Part shown: positions 18,415-27,624 of the stretch, piece after piece
Position numbering within the stretch: position 1 is the first letter of the stretch
Layout of the letters: each line of letters starts with the position of its first letter
Source of the DNA: Hydrogenophaga sp.
GTDB lineage: Bacteria; Pseudomonadota; Gammaproteobacteria; Burkholderiales; Burkholderiaceae_C
Length of the DNA: 64,000 nt
Assembly (NCBI RefSeq): GCF_026125785.1
Contig: NZ_JAHCKL010000002.1
Location: 62,001 to 126,000 of the forward strand
Direction: 5' to 3'
Made by a program: the position numbers and the translations under genes
The notes under the pieces: generated by a model
The model's input: the letters and a program-made list of their open reading frames with translations, nothing else
Databases searched by the model: none
Told to the model about the DNA's origin: nothing

Positions 18415-18957
18415 TCAGCGCTTCTTGGCAGTGGTCTTGGTCGCGTTGACGGCGGAGGTCGCCACGGTGTTGAAGTTGGCTTCGGCCATTTCGGTGGCTT
18501 GCTTGACGGCCTTCTGCACCGATTCGATGGCGTTGTTGGCGGCAGAGACAGCGCTCTTCATCACGGCCACGGCGGTTTCGGAGCCGGCAGGCGCGTTCTT
18601 GGCGGCGTTGTCCACGACAGCCAGGAATTTCTTCTGGGTGTCGCTGGCCTGCGCTTCGGCGGCCTTGCTGAACTCGGCGCCGGTGCCGGAGGCGATGTCA
18701 TACAGATGGCGGTTGTAGGCCACGGTCTTCTCGGCCAGCGGCTGAAGCAGGGAAGCTTGCAGGGCCAGAAGTTCTTGCGCGTCCTTCACGCTCAGGATGG
18801 CCTGGGCGCTGTTGGCGGACTCGGACAGTGCGGCCTTGGTGGCCTGCACGTTGAGTTCCACCAGCTTTTCCACGCCTTCAAAGGCCTTCTGGGTCAGGCC
18901 GAAAAGGGTTTCGATGTTGGCTTTCTGGGCGGCAACGATTTGTTCAGCGGTCAACAT
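18415..18957 (-). CDS. phaP: Phasin family protein (PhaP)
   Basis: 180 residues starting at the second of two close ATGs (18955-18957). AGGAG lies 7 bases before it but only 1 base before the first ATG (18961-18963), and [20 protein letters not shown] is the usual phasin start. The protein is almost wholly helical and Ala-rich, with [19 protein letters not shown] and a basic tail (TKTTAKKR). Phasins coat polyhydroxyalkanoate granules and limit their size. A near-consensus promoter and two PhaR-like TGCA-rich sites lie upstream, so expression should follow polymer synthesis. Confidence 0.95.
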   Translation of the reverse strand: MLTAEQIVAAQKANIETLFGLTQKAFEGVEKLVELNVQATKAALSESANSAQAILSVKDAQELLALQASLLQPLAEKTVAYNRHLYDIASGTGAEFSKAAEAQASDTQKKFLAVVDNAAKNAPAGSETAVAVMKSAVSAANNAIESVQKAVKQATEMAEANFNTVATSAVNATKTTAKKR

Positions 18958-19050
18958 ATTCATACTCCTGAATTTTGAGAATGCGGATGGGTTGTAGTTG
19001 AGGGCTGCTGGGAACACCGCGCTGTCTGGACGCTGTTGTTCTCGTTCTCT

Positions 19051-19066
19051 TTGCTGCACTGCAACA
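19051..19066. promoter_or_regulatory. PhaR-like operator, proximal site
   Basis: TTGCTGCACTGCAACA lies just downstream of the predicted phasin transcription start. TTGC and GCAA arms and two TGCA cores are the pattern bound by PhaR repressors at phasin promoters. PhaR itself is not in the window. Confidence 0.55.
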
Positions 19067-19074
19067 TGGCCTCG

Positions 19075-19102
19075 ATTATAGGGAAGCTGAAGGGGCTTGC
19101 AA
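19075..19102 (-). promoter_or_regulatory. Sigma-70 promoter of phaP
   Basis: On the minus strand a perfect TATAAT (plus 19075-19080) follows TTGCAA (plus 19097-19102) after 16 bases. The predicted start, near 19068, is next to the proximal PhaR-like site. Confidence 0.75.
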
Positions 19103-19109
19103 GCCTTTT

Positions 19110-19125
19110 TTGTTGCGATGCAACA
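19110..19125. promoter_or_regulatory. PhaR-like operator, distal site
   Basis: TTGTTGCGATGCAACA contains TGTTGC and GCAACA as an inverted repeat around GAT. It lies just upstream of the phasin -35 element and 6 bases before the divergent deacetylase start, so a bound repressor could affect both genes. Confidence 0.55.
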
Positions 19126-19131
19126 TTCTAG

Positions 19132-20157
19132 ATGGGCGCTCCTAAAACCCGAGGGCCAGGCAGCGGAAAGGGCTCCCAAGGACAATCCATTTCCTCCCCA
19201 GTCGGCTCCCTGACTCCCATTGCCGTGCAAGCCTTCTACGCCGACCATTTCGTCCTGCCTTTGCCCGAGGGCCATCGGTTTCCCATGGCCAAGTACGCCC
19301 GGTTGCGTGAACGGCTGGCCGCGGAGCTGCCTGTGGTGAGGTTGTGCGAGGCATTGCCCGCTTCCCATGAGGAACTCACGCTGGTGCATTCCCCGGCCTA
19401 TGTCGACGCAGTGATGCGCGGCACCCTGTCCGCTGCCGCGCAGCGCGAGATCGGGTTCCCCTGGAGCCCCGCCATGGCCGAGCGGGCGAGGCGTTCGGTA
19501 GGCGCCACGCTGCAGGCGTGCCGCAGCGTGATGCATGCGCGAGCCGGCCTGTCGGCCAACCTGGCCGGTGGTACGCACCACGCCTACGCGGACAAGGGCA
19601 GTGGTTTCTGCGTATTCAATGATTTCGCGGTGGCTGCCCGGTTGATGCAGGCGGAACAAGCCTCCCGGGGAGAGCGTCTCCGGGTGGCGATCGTGGACCT
19701 GGATGTGCATCAGGGCAACGGGACGGCGCGCATTTTTGCGGAGGACGATTCGGTCTTCACGCTGTCCCTGCATGGAGCCAAGAACTTTCCTTTCCGCAAG
19801 GAGCCCAGCGATCTGGACGTGGAATTGGCCGATGGTTGTACGGACGGTGACTATTTGGAGGCGCTGGAGTCCGCCCTGCAGACGCTGGAACAGCGCTTTG
19901 AACCGGATCTTGTGCTCTACCTGGCGGGTGCAGACCCGCATGAAGGGGATCGGCTGGGGCGCCTCAAGCTCAGCTTCGAGGGCCTTGCAGCGCGGGATCG
20001 GCGCGTGATGGACTGGGCCTTGCACAGGCGGTTGCCGCTGGTTTTCGCCATGGGCGGCGGCTATGGCCACGACCTGGAGGCGACCGTACAAGTGCAGGTG
20101 AACACCTACCGCGCGGCGCTGGACAGTTGGGCGCGCTGGCACAATGCCGGCGCATGA
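19132..20157 (+). CDS. Histone deacetylase-superfamily hydrolase
   Basis: 341 residues from the ATG at 19132; the family's usual start aligns with [17 protein letters not shown], so a GTG at 19225 (310 residues) is also possible. Zinc and catalytic residues are visible: the His pair in [19 protein letters not shown], Asp and His of [12 protein letters not shown], the Asp of [13 protein letters not shown], and the MGGGYG loop. Bacterial members are acetylpolyamine amidohydrolase- or AcuC-like deacetylases; the true substrate is unknown. Its stop overlaps the next start (ATGA at 20154), opening a three-gene operon with a thioesterase and a nitroreductase. Confidence 0.9.
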   Translation: MGAPKTRGPGSGKGSQGQSISSPVGSLTPIAVQAFYADHFVLPLPEGHRFPMAKYARLRERLAAELPVVRLCEALPASHEELTLVHSPAYVDAVMRGTLSAAAQREIGFPWSPAMAERARRSVGATLQACRSVMHARAGLSANLAGGTHHAYADKGSGFCVFNDFAVAARLMQAEQASRGERLRVAIVDLDVHQGNGTARIFAEDDSVFTLSLHGAKNFPFRKEPSDLDVELADGCTDGDYLEALESALQTLEQRFEPDLVLYLAGADPHEGDRLGRLKLSFEGLAARDRRVMDWALHRRLPLVFAMGGGYGHDLEATVQVQVNTYRAALDSWARWHNAGA

Positions 20158-20603
20158 ATACCGTCACCCGTTCCCCGCGTCCGAGCGCCCAGCCGCGTGG
20201 CCACTACCGGGTGTTTCGCCCTATCGGCACCCGCTGGAGCGACAACGACGTCTACGGGCACGTGAACAACGTGGTGTACTACAGCTGGTTCGACACGGCG
20301 GTCAATGCGTTCCTGATCGAGCAGGGTGTGCTGGACATCCATGCAGGGTCGGTGATCGGCCTGGTGATCGAGACGCAGTGCAACTACTTCGCGCCGCTGG
20401 CGTTCCCGCAAACTGTTCAGGCCGGCCTGAGGGTGTCGCACCTGGGGACTTCCAGCGTGCGCTACGAAGTCGGCCTGTTCGCCGAGGGCGAGGAATTCTG
20501 CGCCGCGTGTGGCCATTTCGTGCATGTGTATGTCGGGCGTGACAGCCGCCGTCCCTTGCCGCTGCCCGACTCTCTCAAATCTGTCCTGGAGACGCTCCGA
20601 TGA
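20154..20603 (+). CDS. Hot-dog fold acyl-CoA thioesterase (4HBT/FadM type)
   Basis: 149 residues. The 4-hydroxybenzoyl-CoA thioesterase signature is clear: [20 protein letters not shown] with the catalytic Asp in [10 protein letters not shown], and [13 protein letters not shown] in the core strand. Such enzymes hydrolyse short or medium acyl-CoAs in the cytoplasm. The first 20 residues are a Pro/Arg-rich extension. It overlaps both neighbours by 4 bases (ATGA), so deacetylase, thioesterase and nitroreductase are translationally coupled. Confidence 0.92.
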   Translation: MNTVTRSPRPSAQPRGHYRVFRPIGTRWSDNDVYGHVNNVVYYSWFDTAVNAFLIEQGVLDIHAGSVIGLVIETQCNYFAPLAFPQTVQAGLRVSHLGTSSVRYEVGLFAEGEEFCAACGHFVHVYVGRDSRRPLPLPDSLKSVLETLR

Positions 20604-21328
20604 CCTTGAACCCCCAGACCGAGTTGCCTGCGATCGATACCGCCAGCGTGGAGGCCGCCATCACCAGCCGCATGTCGGTGCGTGCCTTCCTGCCCCGGCC
20701 GGTGCCACGCGCAACGCTGGAGCACTTGCTGGCGGTAGCCAGCCGCGCGCCCTCGGGCACGAACACGCAGCCCTGGAAGGTCTACGTGCTGCAAGGCCGC
20801 AGCCGCGACGCGCTGGTGGACAAGGTCTGCACGGCGCACGATGCACTGCGGGCCGACCCGTCGCTGGCCGCGCAGTACAAGGAGGCGTACGACTACTACC
20901 CGGAGAAGTGGATCAGCCCCTACGTGGATCGCCGCCGCGAGAATGGCTGGGGCCTCTATGGCCTGCTTGGCATCACCAAGGGCGACAAGGACCGCATGCA
21001 TGCCCAGCACCAGCGCAACTTCCGCTTCTTCGATGCACCGGTCGGGCTGATGTTCACGATCGACCGGGTGATGGGACGCGGTTCCCTGATGGACTACGGC
21101 ATGTTCATGCAGAACATCATGGTGGCGGCTCGTGCCCATGGTCTGCACACCTGCCCGCAGGCGGCCTGGAACGGGTACGCCAGCATCATCCTGCCGCACA
21201 TCGGCGCTGGCGACAACGAGATGCTCGTCTGCGGCATGTCGCTGGGTTATGCCGACCCCGACGAGGCCGTCAACGGCTTTCACACGCCGCGCGAGCCCGT
21301 CGCCTCGTTCACGCAGTGGCTGGAATAA
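20600..21328 (+). CDS. Nitroreductase-family FMN oxidoreductase
   Basis: 242 residues. FMN-binding features are [14 protein letters not shown] near the N-terminus, [17 protein letters not shown], and [17 protein letters not shown] near the C-terminus. The middle stretch [20 protein letters not shown] is typical of the subgroup found in Burkholderiales. It should use NAD(P)H to reduce nitro, quinone or enone compounds; the substrate is unknown. It is the last gene of the operon, ending 49 bases before the FKBP gene. Confidence 0.92.
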   Translation: MTLNPQTELPAIDTASVEAAITSRMSVRAFLPRPVPRATLEHLLAVASRAPSGTNTQPWKVYVLQGRSRDALVDKVCTAHDALRADPSLAAQYKEAYDYYPEKWISPYVDRRRENGWGLYGLLGITKGDKDRMHAQHQRNFRFFDAPVGLMFTIDRVMGRGSLMDYGMFMQNIMVAARAHGLHTCPQAAWNGYASIILPHIGAGDNEMLVCGMSLGYADPDEAVNGFHTPREPVASFTQWLE

Positions 21329-21377
21329 TCGCAGCCTCTTTTTTTTGCATTTCCTTTTCAGATAACCAGGAGTTCCC

Positions 21378-21725
21378 ATGATCACCACCCCCAGCGGCCT
21401 GCAATACGAAGACACCGTGATGGGCCAAGGCGAACAGGCCCGGGCCGGTCGCCCGGTGCAGGTGCATTACACCGGCTGGCTCTACAACGACGGTGTGCAA
21501 GGCGCCAAGTTCGATTCCAGCAAGGACCGAGGCCAACCGTTCGAGTTCGCCCTGGGCGCAGGCCATGTGATCCGTGGCTGGGACGAGGGCGTGCAGGGCA
21601 TGGCCGTGGGCGGCACGAGGCGCCTGGTGATCCCGGCGGCGCTCGGTTACGGTGCGCGCGGCGCCGGTGGCGTGATTCCGCCGAATGCGACGCTGCTGTT
21701 CGAGGTCGAACTGTTGGCTGTCTGA
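21378..21725 (+). CDS. FKBP-type peptidyl-prolyl isomerase
   Basis: 115 residues, a single cytoplasmic FKBP domain: VQVHYTGWLYNDGVQGAKFD, FEFALGAGHVIRGWDEGVQG, and RRLVIPAALGYGARGAGGVI. It has no signal peptide and no insert-in-flap, so it is the minimal type that speeds prolyl isomerisation. AGGAG lies 7 bases before the ATG. It is the next gene downstream of the nitroreductase on the same strand. Confidence 0.96.
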   Translation: MITTPSGLQYEDTVMGQGEQARAGRPVQVHYTGWLYNDGVQGAKFDSSKDRGQPFEFALGAGHVIRGWDEGVQGMAVGGTRRLVIPAALGYGARGAGGVIPPNATLLFEVELLAV

Positions 21726-21786
21726 ACCCGTTCCGAATTCCGAACACCGTGTTGTCCCCGGTCTGCGGGGGTCTCAGGAGACAAGC

Positions 21787-23199
21787 ATGAAATTCCGAAC
21801 CGTGCCATGGCTGGTGCTGGTCATGGCACTGTTGCCCGGGTTGGCGCAGGCAGCCGATCTCGATGGCAGCCAGCTCTCAGTGTGGTGGGGGGTGCCTTTT
21901 GCGGGGGTGCTGCTGTCGATCGCGCTGCTGCCCTTGGTGGCACCGATCTTCTGGCACCACCATTTCGGCAAGGTGTCCGCCGCCTGGGCGCTCGCCTTCC
22001 TGCTGCCTTTTGCCGTGCTCCTGGGGCCCGGCCTGACCTGGACCAGTGTGGTCCATGCCATGGTGGCCGAGTACATCCCGTTCATCATTCTTCTGACCGC
22101 GCTCTTCACCGTTGCAGGCGGCATCTATGTGCGCGGCAACCTGCATGGCAGCCCCCTGCTCAACACCGGCCTGCTGGGCATCGGCGCCGTGCTGGCCAGC
22201 TTCATGGGCACCACGGGCGCCTCGATGCTGCTCATCCGTCCCCTGATCCGCGCCAACGACAACCGCAAGCACCAGGTGCACGTGGTGGTGTTCTTCATCT
22301 TCATCGTGTCCAACGCGGGTGGCGCGCTGACGCCCCTGGGAGATCCGCCGCTGTTCCTGGGCTTTCTCAAGGGCGTGGACTTCTTCTGGACGCTGGAGAA
22401 CCTCTACCTCAAGACGGGCTTCATCGTCGGAGCCCTGCTGCTGATCTTCTTCCTGATCGACAGCTGGCTCTACCGCAGCCAGGGCGAGGTCCGTGCGGCC
22501 GACCCAACACCCGACAGCGCGCGCGTCGGCTTTGACGGCGGCATCAACTTCGTGCTGCTGGCCGTGGTGGTGGGGCTGGTGCTGATGAGCGGGCTGTGGA
22601 AGTCGTCCGTCGTGTTCAATCTGTGGGGCACGGAAGTGGCCTTGCCCAGCCTGCTGCGCGATGCCGGCCTGGTGGCCGTCACGCTGGCTTCACTGCGCGT
22701 CACGCCGCCGTCCGTGCACGACAACAACCAGTTCGGCTGGGGGCCCATGCAGGAGGTGGCCAAGCTGTTTGCCGCCATTTTCCTCACGATCATTCCGGTG
22801 ATCGCCATGCTCAAGGCCGGTGTGGACGGTCCGTTCGGCACGGTGGTGCGCGCGGTGACCAACACCGATGGCTCGCCCAACCCGGCCATGTACTTCTGGA
22901 TCACCGGTGCGCTCAGTTCCTTTCTGGACAACGCGCCGACCTACCTGGTGTTCTTCAACACCGCAGGCGGCGACCCGCAGGTGCTCATGACCGCGATGGC
23001 GCCCACGCTGGTGGCGATTTCGGCGGGCGCCGTGTTCATGGGCGCCAACACGTACATCGGCAATGCGCCCAACCTGATGGTCAAGGCCATCGCCGAAGAC
23101 CGGGGCGTGCGCATGCCCAGCTTCTTTGGCTACATGCTCTGGTCATTCGGCATCCTGCTGCCGCTGTTCGCGGTCGTGACCTGGATCTGGTTTATCTGA
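21787..23199 (+). CDS. nhaD: NhaD-type sodium/proton antiporter
   Basis: 470 residues from the ATG at 21787, with a GGAG sequence about 6 bases upstream. A cleavable-looking leader (LVLVMALLPGLAQAAD) precedes about 12 membrane segments. Motifs of the NhaD branch of the ion transporter superfamily are visible: SFMGTTGASMLLIRPLIRAN, NAGGALTPLGDPPLFLGF, SSFLDNAPTYLVFFN and GANTYIGNAPNLMVKAIAED. It should exchange sodium or lithium for protons at the inner membrane. It starts 61 bases after the FKBP gene on the same strand. Confidence 0.9.
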   Translation: MKFRTVPWLVLVMALLPGLAQAADLDGSQLSVWWGVPFAGVLLSIALLPLVAPIFWHHHFGKVSAAWALAFLLPFAVLLGPGLTWTSVVHAMVAEYIPFIILLTALFTVAGGIYVRGNLHGSPLLNTGLLGIGAVLASFMGTTGASMLLIRPLIRANDNRKHQVHVVVFFIFIVSNAGGALTPLGDPPLFLGFLKGVDFFWTLENLYLKTGFIVGALLLIFFLIDSWLYRSQGEVRAADPTPDSARVGFDGGINFVLLAVVVGLVLMSGLWKSSVVFNLWGTEVALPSLLRDAGLVAVTLASLRVTPPSVHDNNQFGWGPMQEVAKLFAAIFLTIIPVIAMLKAGVDGPFGTVVRAVTNTDGSPNPAMYFWITGALSSFLDNAPTYLVFFNTAGGDPQVLMTAMAPTLVAISAGAVFMGANTYIGNAPNLMVKAIAEDRGVRMPSFFGYMLWSFGILLPLFAVVTWIWFI

Positions 23200-23220
23200 C
23201 CCACGGACAAGGAGACACCC

Positions 23221-24213
23221 ATGACCCGCCAGCGCCCCGCTGTCCTGATCGCCCGCACCGTGTTCCCGGAGGTCGTGGCGCACCTGCAGGCGCATGCCGA
23301 CGTGACCATGAACGAAACCGATGCGGTGTACAGCCCGCAGGAGTTGATGGCACAGTTGCAGGGCAAGGACGCTGTGCTCACCACGGGGTCGGAGCGGGTG
23401 GACGCGACGCTGCTCGCCGCCTGCCCGCAGTTGCGCATGGTTGCCAACATCGCGGTGGGCTACAACAACTTCGACATGCCGGCCATCACCGCCGCAGGCG
23501 TGCTGGCCACCAACACCCCCGACGTGCTGACCGAAACCACGGCGGACTTCGGCTTCGCGCTGATTCTGGCGACCGCGCGCCGCCTGACCGAGAGCGAGCA
23601 TTTCCTGCGCGCCGGGCAATGGAACCGCTGGAGCCTGGACATGTTTGCCGGTGCCGAGGTGCACGGCAGCACGTTGGGCATTCTCGGCATGGGCCGCATA
23701 GGTCAAGCCATTGCGCGGCGTGGCGCTCACGGGTTCGGCATGCAGGTGATCTACCACAACCGCTCGCGGCTGGATGCGGCCACCGAGGCCGACTGCAAGG
23801 CCCGCTACGTGGAGAAGGACGAACTGCTGCGCACTGCCGACCACCTGATCCTGGTGCTGCCCTACAGCGCGGAATCGCACCACGCCATCGGCGCGGCGGA
23901 GTTGGCATGCATGAAGCCCACCGCCACGCTGGTCAACATTGCACGCGGCGGCATCGTCGACGACGCCGCACTGGCGCAGGCCTTGCGAGAGAGGCGCATC
24001 GCTGCCGCAGGCCTGGATGTGTTCGAAGGCGAACCCCGGGTGCATCCAGACCTGCTGGACTTGACCAATGTGGTGCTCACGCCCCACATCGCCAGTGCCA
24101 CGATGGCCACCCGCAAGGCCATGGCCATGCTGGCGGCGGACAACGTGATCGCCTACCTGACCGAGGGTCGCGCGCTCACGCCGCTCAACCCCCAGGTGCT
24201 CCAGAAGGGCTGA
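23221..24213 (+). CDS. D-2-hydroxyacid dehydrogenase (GhrB-like)
   Basis: 330 residues. The NAD(P) motif is LGILGMGRIGQAIARR near 160. Catalytic residues fit the family: Arg in NIARGGIVDDAALAQAL, Glu in GLDVFEGEPRVHPDLL and His in LTPHIASATMATRK. MVANIAVGYNNFDMPAI is the typical substrate loop. Close to glyoxylate/hydroxypyruvate or 2-ketogluconate reductases. It follows nhaD by 21 bases, with GGAG upstream, and precedes rmuC by 7 bases, so the three may be cotranscribed. Confidence 0.92.
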   Translation: MTRQRPAVLIARTVFPEVVAHLQAHADVTMNETDAVYSPQELMAQLQGKDAVLTTGSERVDATLLAACPQLRMVANIAVGYNNFDMPAITAAGVLATNTPDVLTETTADFGFALILATARRLTESEHFLRAGQWNRWSLDMFAGAEVHGSTLGILGMGRIGQAIARRGAHGFGMQVIYHNRSRLDAATEADCKARYVEKDELLRTADHLILVLPYSAESHHAIGAAELACMKPTATLVNIARGGIVDDAALAQALRERRIAAAGLDVFEGEPRVHPDLLDLTNVVLTPHIASATMATRKAMAMLAADNVIAYLTEGRALTPLNPQVLQKG

Positions 24214-24220
24214 GCGCGAC

Positions 24221-25600
24221 ATGGACGGTCCGACCCTGCTCCCATGGGTGCTGCTCTCGCTGCTCCTGCTCATCCTGGGCTTGCTGCTGTGGCTGCTGCT
24301 GCGGCGCGCGCCGGTGGATGCGGACGCGCTCGCGCACCGGCAACTGCTGCTCGCGCAGTTGCAACAGCAAGGCCAGCGCATGGAGCGGGTGGAGAGTGAG
24401 CTGCGGCGTGAGATCGGCGAGTCCTCCCGGGACGGCCGCAGGGAGATGCAGCAGACCCTGGCGACTTTCCAGGAGACGATCACTGGCCAGTCGGCGGAGA
24501 CCACGCGCACCCAGAATGCCCAGCTCGACGGTTTTGCGCAGCAGCTGGTTCTGCTGCGCGGCACCCTGGGTGACACCTTGACGCGCCAGTTGCAGGACAT
24601 GGCCGAGAGCAATGCACGCCGCCTCGCGGAAATCCGCACCACGCTGGACGCGCAACTCCAGCAACTGCAGCAGGGCAATGCCGCCAAGCTCGACGAGATG
24701 CGCGCCACCGTGGACGAGAAGCTCCAGAGCACGCTGCAGGCGCGCCTGGGCGAGAGTTTCAAGCAGGTGGCCGATCGGCTGGAACAGGTTCACAAGGGGC
24801 TGGGGGAGATGCAGACGCTCGCGCAGGGTGTCGGCGACCTCAAGCACCTGCTCACCAACGTCAAGACGCGTGGCATGTTCGGCGAAGCGCAGCTGGCGGC
24901 TCTGCTGGAGCAGGTGTTCGCGCCCGACCAGTACGCGGCCCAGGTCAGCACGCGTCCGGGTAGCCGAAACGCGGTCGACTTCGCGGTGAAGCTGCCGGGC
25001 CGAGGCGAGGATGGCGCCCCGTGCTGGCTGCCCATCGATGCCAAGTTTCCCAACGAGGACTACGAACGCCTGCTCGACGCACAACAGCGTGCCGACGCGG
25101 AGGCCGCGGACGCTGCGGGCCGGGCGCTGGAACAGCGCATCCGGCTGGAGGCCAAGTCCATGGCGGAGAAGTACCTCGAACCGCCGCACACCACCGACTT
25201 TGCCATCCTCTTCCTGCCCACCGAGGGTCTGTACGCCGAGGTGCTGCGGCGGCCCGGGCTGGTGGAGTTCCTGCAGCGCGAGCACCGCGTCACGCTGGCC
25301 GGCCCGACCACCCTGATGGCCATGCTCAACTCGTTGCAGATGGGTTTTCGCACGCTGGCGCTGGAGAAGCGCTCCAGCGAGGTCTGGCAGGTTCTGGGCG
25401 CGGTCAAGACCGAGTTCGCCAAGTTCGGCGATGTGCTCGCCCGCGTCAAGAGCCAGACGCAGACCGTGCTCAACACGCTCGATGCCGCCGAGACCCGCAG
25501 CCGCGCCATGGGCCGCGCGCTCAAGACGGTGGAGGCGCTGCCGCAGGACCAGGCCAGCACGCTGTTGCCGCTGGACCCGGCCGACCGCGGCGAAACCTGA
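24221..25600 (+). CDS. rmuC: DNA recombination protein RmuC
   Basis: 459 residues. One N-terminal membrane anchor (LLPWVLLSLLLLILGLLLWL) is followed by a long coiled coil (about 30-200, rich in Gln, Glu, Arg). The RmuC nuclease-like domain comes after: NVKTRGMFGEAQLAALLEQV, LPIDAKFPNEDYERLLDAQ and FLPTEGLYAEVLRRPG. The PIDAKFP strand carries the acidic and Lys residues of the restriction-endonuclease-like fold. RmuC limits inversions and recombination at short repeats. Confidence 0.95.
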   Translation: MDGPTLLPWVLLSLLLLILGLLLWLLLRRAPVDADALAHRQLLLAQLQQQGQRMERVESELRREIGESSRDGRREMQQTLATFQETITGQSAETTRTQNAQLDGFAQQLVLLRGTLGDTLTRQLQDMAESNARRLAEIRTTLDAQLQQLQQGNAAKLDEMRATVDEKLQSTLQARLGESFKQVADRLEQVHKGLGEMQTLAQGVGDLKHLLTNVKTRGMFGEAQLAALLEQVFAPDQYAAQVSTRPGSRNAVDFAVKLPGRGEDGAPCWLPIDAKFPNEDYERLLDAQQRADAEAADAAGRALEQRIRLEAKSMAEKYLEPPHTTDFAILFLPTEGLYAEVLRRPGLVEFLQREHRVTLAGPTTLMAMLNSLQMGFRTLALEKRSSEVWQVLGAVKTEFAKFGDVLARVKSQTQTVLNTLDAAETRSRAMGRALKTVEALPQDQASTLLPLDPADRGET

Positions 25601-25604
25601 GGGC

Positions 25605-26780
25605 ATGCCCGGCATGCAGACCCAACTGGTGAAACTGATCGGGGCCCAGATCAGCCTGCACGCCTGCATGACCGGCTTTCGCCTCGCGGCTCCCCTGCTG
25701 GCGCTGCGCGAAGGCTATGGCCCTGTGGCGGTCGGCCTCCTGCTGGCGCTCTTCGCGCTTGCACCGGTGTTTCTGGGACTGCCTGCCGGCCGCTATGCAG
25801 ACCGCCGTGGCCTGCGCAAACCAGTGGCCATCTCCGTCGGGGTCGCCACACTGGGCGCGGCGCTGTCGGTGGCGTTCCCGGTGTTTCCCGTCCTGTGCGT
25901 CACGGCCCTGACCTGTGGTGCGGCCACCGGCCTGGCCATGATCGCCCTGCAACGCCATGTCGGGCGCATGGCGCGCGACCCCATGGCCTTGCGCCAGGTG
26001 TTCAGCTGGATGGCGCTGGGCCCGTCGATCTCCAACTTTCTCGGGCCCTTCGTCACCGGCATCATGATCGACGCCTTCGGCTTTCGCAGCGCCTTCGTGC
26101 TGCTGGCCCTGCTGCCGTCGCTGGCCTGGTTCTGGGTGCGGCGCACCGTGGAGCACGAACCCGTGGCGCCGGAACTGCGCCAGGCCAGTGGTTCCTCGTG
26201 GAACCTGTTGCGGGACAAGAGCTTCAGGCAGCTCATGGCCATCAACTGGATGCTCTCGTCCTGCTGGGATGTGCATACCTTCATGGTCCCTGTGCTCGGC
26301 CATGAGCGCGGCCTCAGCGCGACCGCCATCGGTACCATCCTGGGCGGCTTCGCGCTGGCGGCCACCGCCATCCGATTGCTCATGCCCTGGCTGGCTGCGC
26401 GGTTGCGCGAGTCGCAGGTGATCGGCACCGCAATGGTGAGCACCGCTGCGCTGTTCTCCATTTACCCGCTGGCTCTTACGGCCTGGACCATGGGCGTGCT
26501 GTCGGTGCTGCTGGGCATGGCGCTGGGGTGCGTGCAGCCCATGATCATGAGTGCCCTGCACCAGATCACGCCGCACCACCGCCACGGGGAAGCGCTGGGC
26601 ATGAGGGCCATGGCGATCAATGGCTCCAGTGTGGTCATGCCGCTGCTGTTCGGTTCGGCCGGCGTGGTGGTGGGTGCGGGTGCGGTGTTCTGGGTGGTTG
26701 GGGCTCTGGTGGGCTTGGGTTCACCGCTGGCCTGGCGTCTGCGTACCCCGGGGCAGGAGCCTCACCGCGTGCAGCCCTGA
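25605..26780 (+). CDS. Major facilitator superfamily transporter
   Basis: 391 residues from the ATG at 25605 (a second ATG at 25614 is equally well placed). Twelve hydrophobic segments are visible. The MFS loop motif GLPAGRYADRRGLRKP lies between segments 2 and 3, and GRMARDPMALRQVFSWMALG and ITPHHRHGEALGMRAMAING in later loops. The substrate cannot be told; drug or metabolite export is common in this group. It follows rmuC by 4 bases and ends 12 bases from the convergent TetR gene. Confidence 0.88.
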   Translation: MPGMQTQLVKLIGAQISLHACMTGFRLAAPLLALREGYGPVAVGLLLALFALAPVFLGLPAGRYADRRGLRKPVAISVGVATLGAALSVAFPVFPVLCVTALTCGAATGLAMIALQRHVGRMARDPMALRQVFSWMALGPSISNFLGPFVTGIMIDAFGFRSAFVLLALLPSLAWFWVRRTVEHEPVAPELRQASGSSWNLLRDKSFRQLMAINWMLSSCWDVHTFMVPVLGHERGLSATAIGTILGGFALAATAIRLLMPWLAARLRESQVIGTAMVSTAALFSIYPLALTAWTMGVLSVLLGMALGCVQPMIMSALHQITPHHRHGEALGMRAMAINGSSVVMPLLFGSAGVVVGAGAVFWVVGALVGLGSPLAWRLRTPGQEPHRVQP

Positions 26781-26792
26781 GCCGGTCAGGTT

Positions 26793-27458
26793 TCAGGCGG
26801 TGGCGTCGGAGGGAGCCGCTTCGGTCGCCGTGGACGCGGCTGGATGCCGGAATCCCAGTCCTGCAAGGTAGGTATCCACGGTTTCGCGTCCGCACTGCAC
26901 CAGGTCGAATGCGTCCGGGTCCAGCAACCAGTTCTGAATCAGCCCGTCCACGATCACATGCAACCCCAGGGCCGCGGCAGGCAGGGGGATGGCCAGTGGC
27001 AGCTTCTCGCGCCGCACCGCTTCGCCCAATGCGGCCTGGGTCATGGCCATGCACTCGTTGCGCACGCGCAAATGGCGGTCCCGCACGGCCTGCATTTCAG
27101 GCACGTACTCCACCTTGTGGGTGGCCACCTCGAACACCCGTCGGGTCTGCTCATCGGTCGCGGTCTGGCGCAATGCCCCCATCATGGACTCGCGCAAGGC
27201 CCGCAGCGGGTCGTCCGTGGCCAGCGCGGTGTCGGCCAGCGAGCACTCCAGCGGCATGGTGACGCGCTCCATCATGGCGTTGAAGAGGTCGGCCTTGTCC
27301 TTGAAGTGCCAGTAGATGGCGCCACGCGTGGTGCCGGCTTCGGTGGCGATGTCGTTGAGCGAGGTGCGCGAGACGCCACGCGCCTGAAACAGATGTTCGG
27401 CAGCATCGAGCAGGCTGTTGCGGGTGGCCAGCGCCTCGGTCTTGGTGCGTCGAACCAT
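26793..27458 (-). CDS. TetR-family repressor of the RND efflux operon (AcrR/TtgR-like)
   Basis: 221 residues. The N-terminal helix-turn-helix is classic for the AcrR/TtgR/MexR group: RNSLLDAAEHLFQARGVSRT, LNDIATEAGTTRGAIYWHFK, DKADLFNAM. The C-terminal ligand domain ends in a low-complexity Ala/Thr tail. It is transcribed away from the efflux genes, and the intergenic palindrome at 27523-27550 is very close to the known AcrR operator, so it almost surely represses both itself and the pump and lets go when it binds a drug. Confidence 0.95.
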   Translation of the reverse strand: MVRRTKTEALATRNSLLDAAEHLFQARGVSRTSLNDIATEAGTTRGAIYWHFKDKADLFNAMMERVTMPLECSLADTALATDDPLRALRESMMGALRQTATDEQTRRVFEVATHKVEYVPEMQAVRDRHLRVRNECMAMTQAALGEAVRREKLPLAIPLPAAALGLHVIVDGLIQNWLLDPDAFDLVQCGRETVDTYLAGLGFRHPAASTATEAAPSDATA

Positions 27459-27522
27459 AATGGGTGTCTCCTGTCGTCGGATGCAGGCAAGACCCTGACA
27501 AGCCAGGGCCCAATGCCGGGAC

Positions 27523-27550
27523 TATACATACATTCTTGAGTGTATGTATA
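27523..27550. promoter_or_regulatory. AcrR/TtgR-type operator
   Basis: TATACATACA (27523-27532) and TGTATGTATA (27541-27550) are exact reverse complements around 8 bases (TTCTTGAG). The TACATACATT...TGTATGTA pattern matches the E. coli acrAB operator almost base for base. TATACT on the plus strand and TATAGT on the minus strand at its edges could be the -10 elements of the two divergent promoters. Confidence 0.85.
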
Positions 27551-27624
27551 CTGCGCGGCTTTGCGGCAGGCGCCACCGCATGGCTTTGCCGTCTCCGCAC
27601 AAACCATTTCACCCAAGGATTCCC

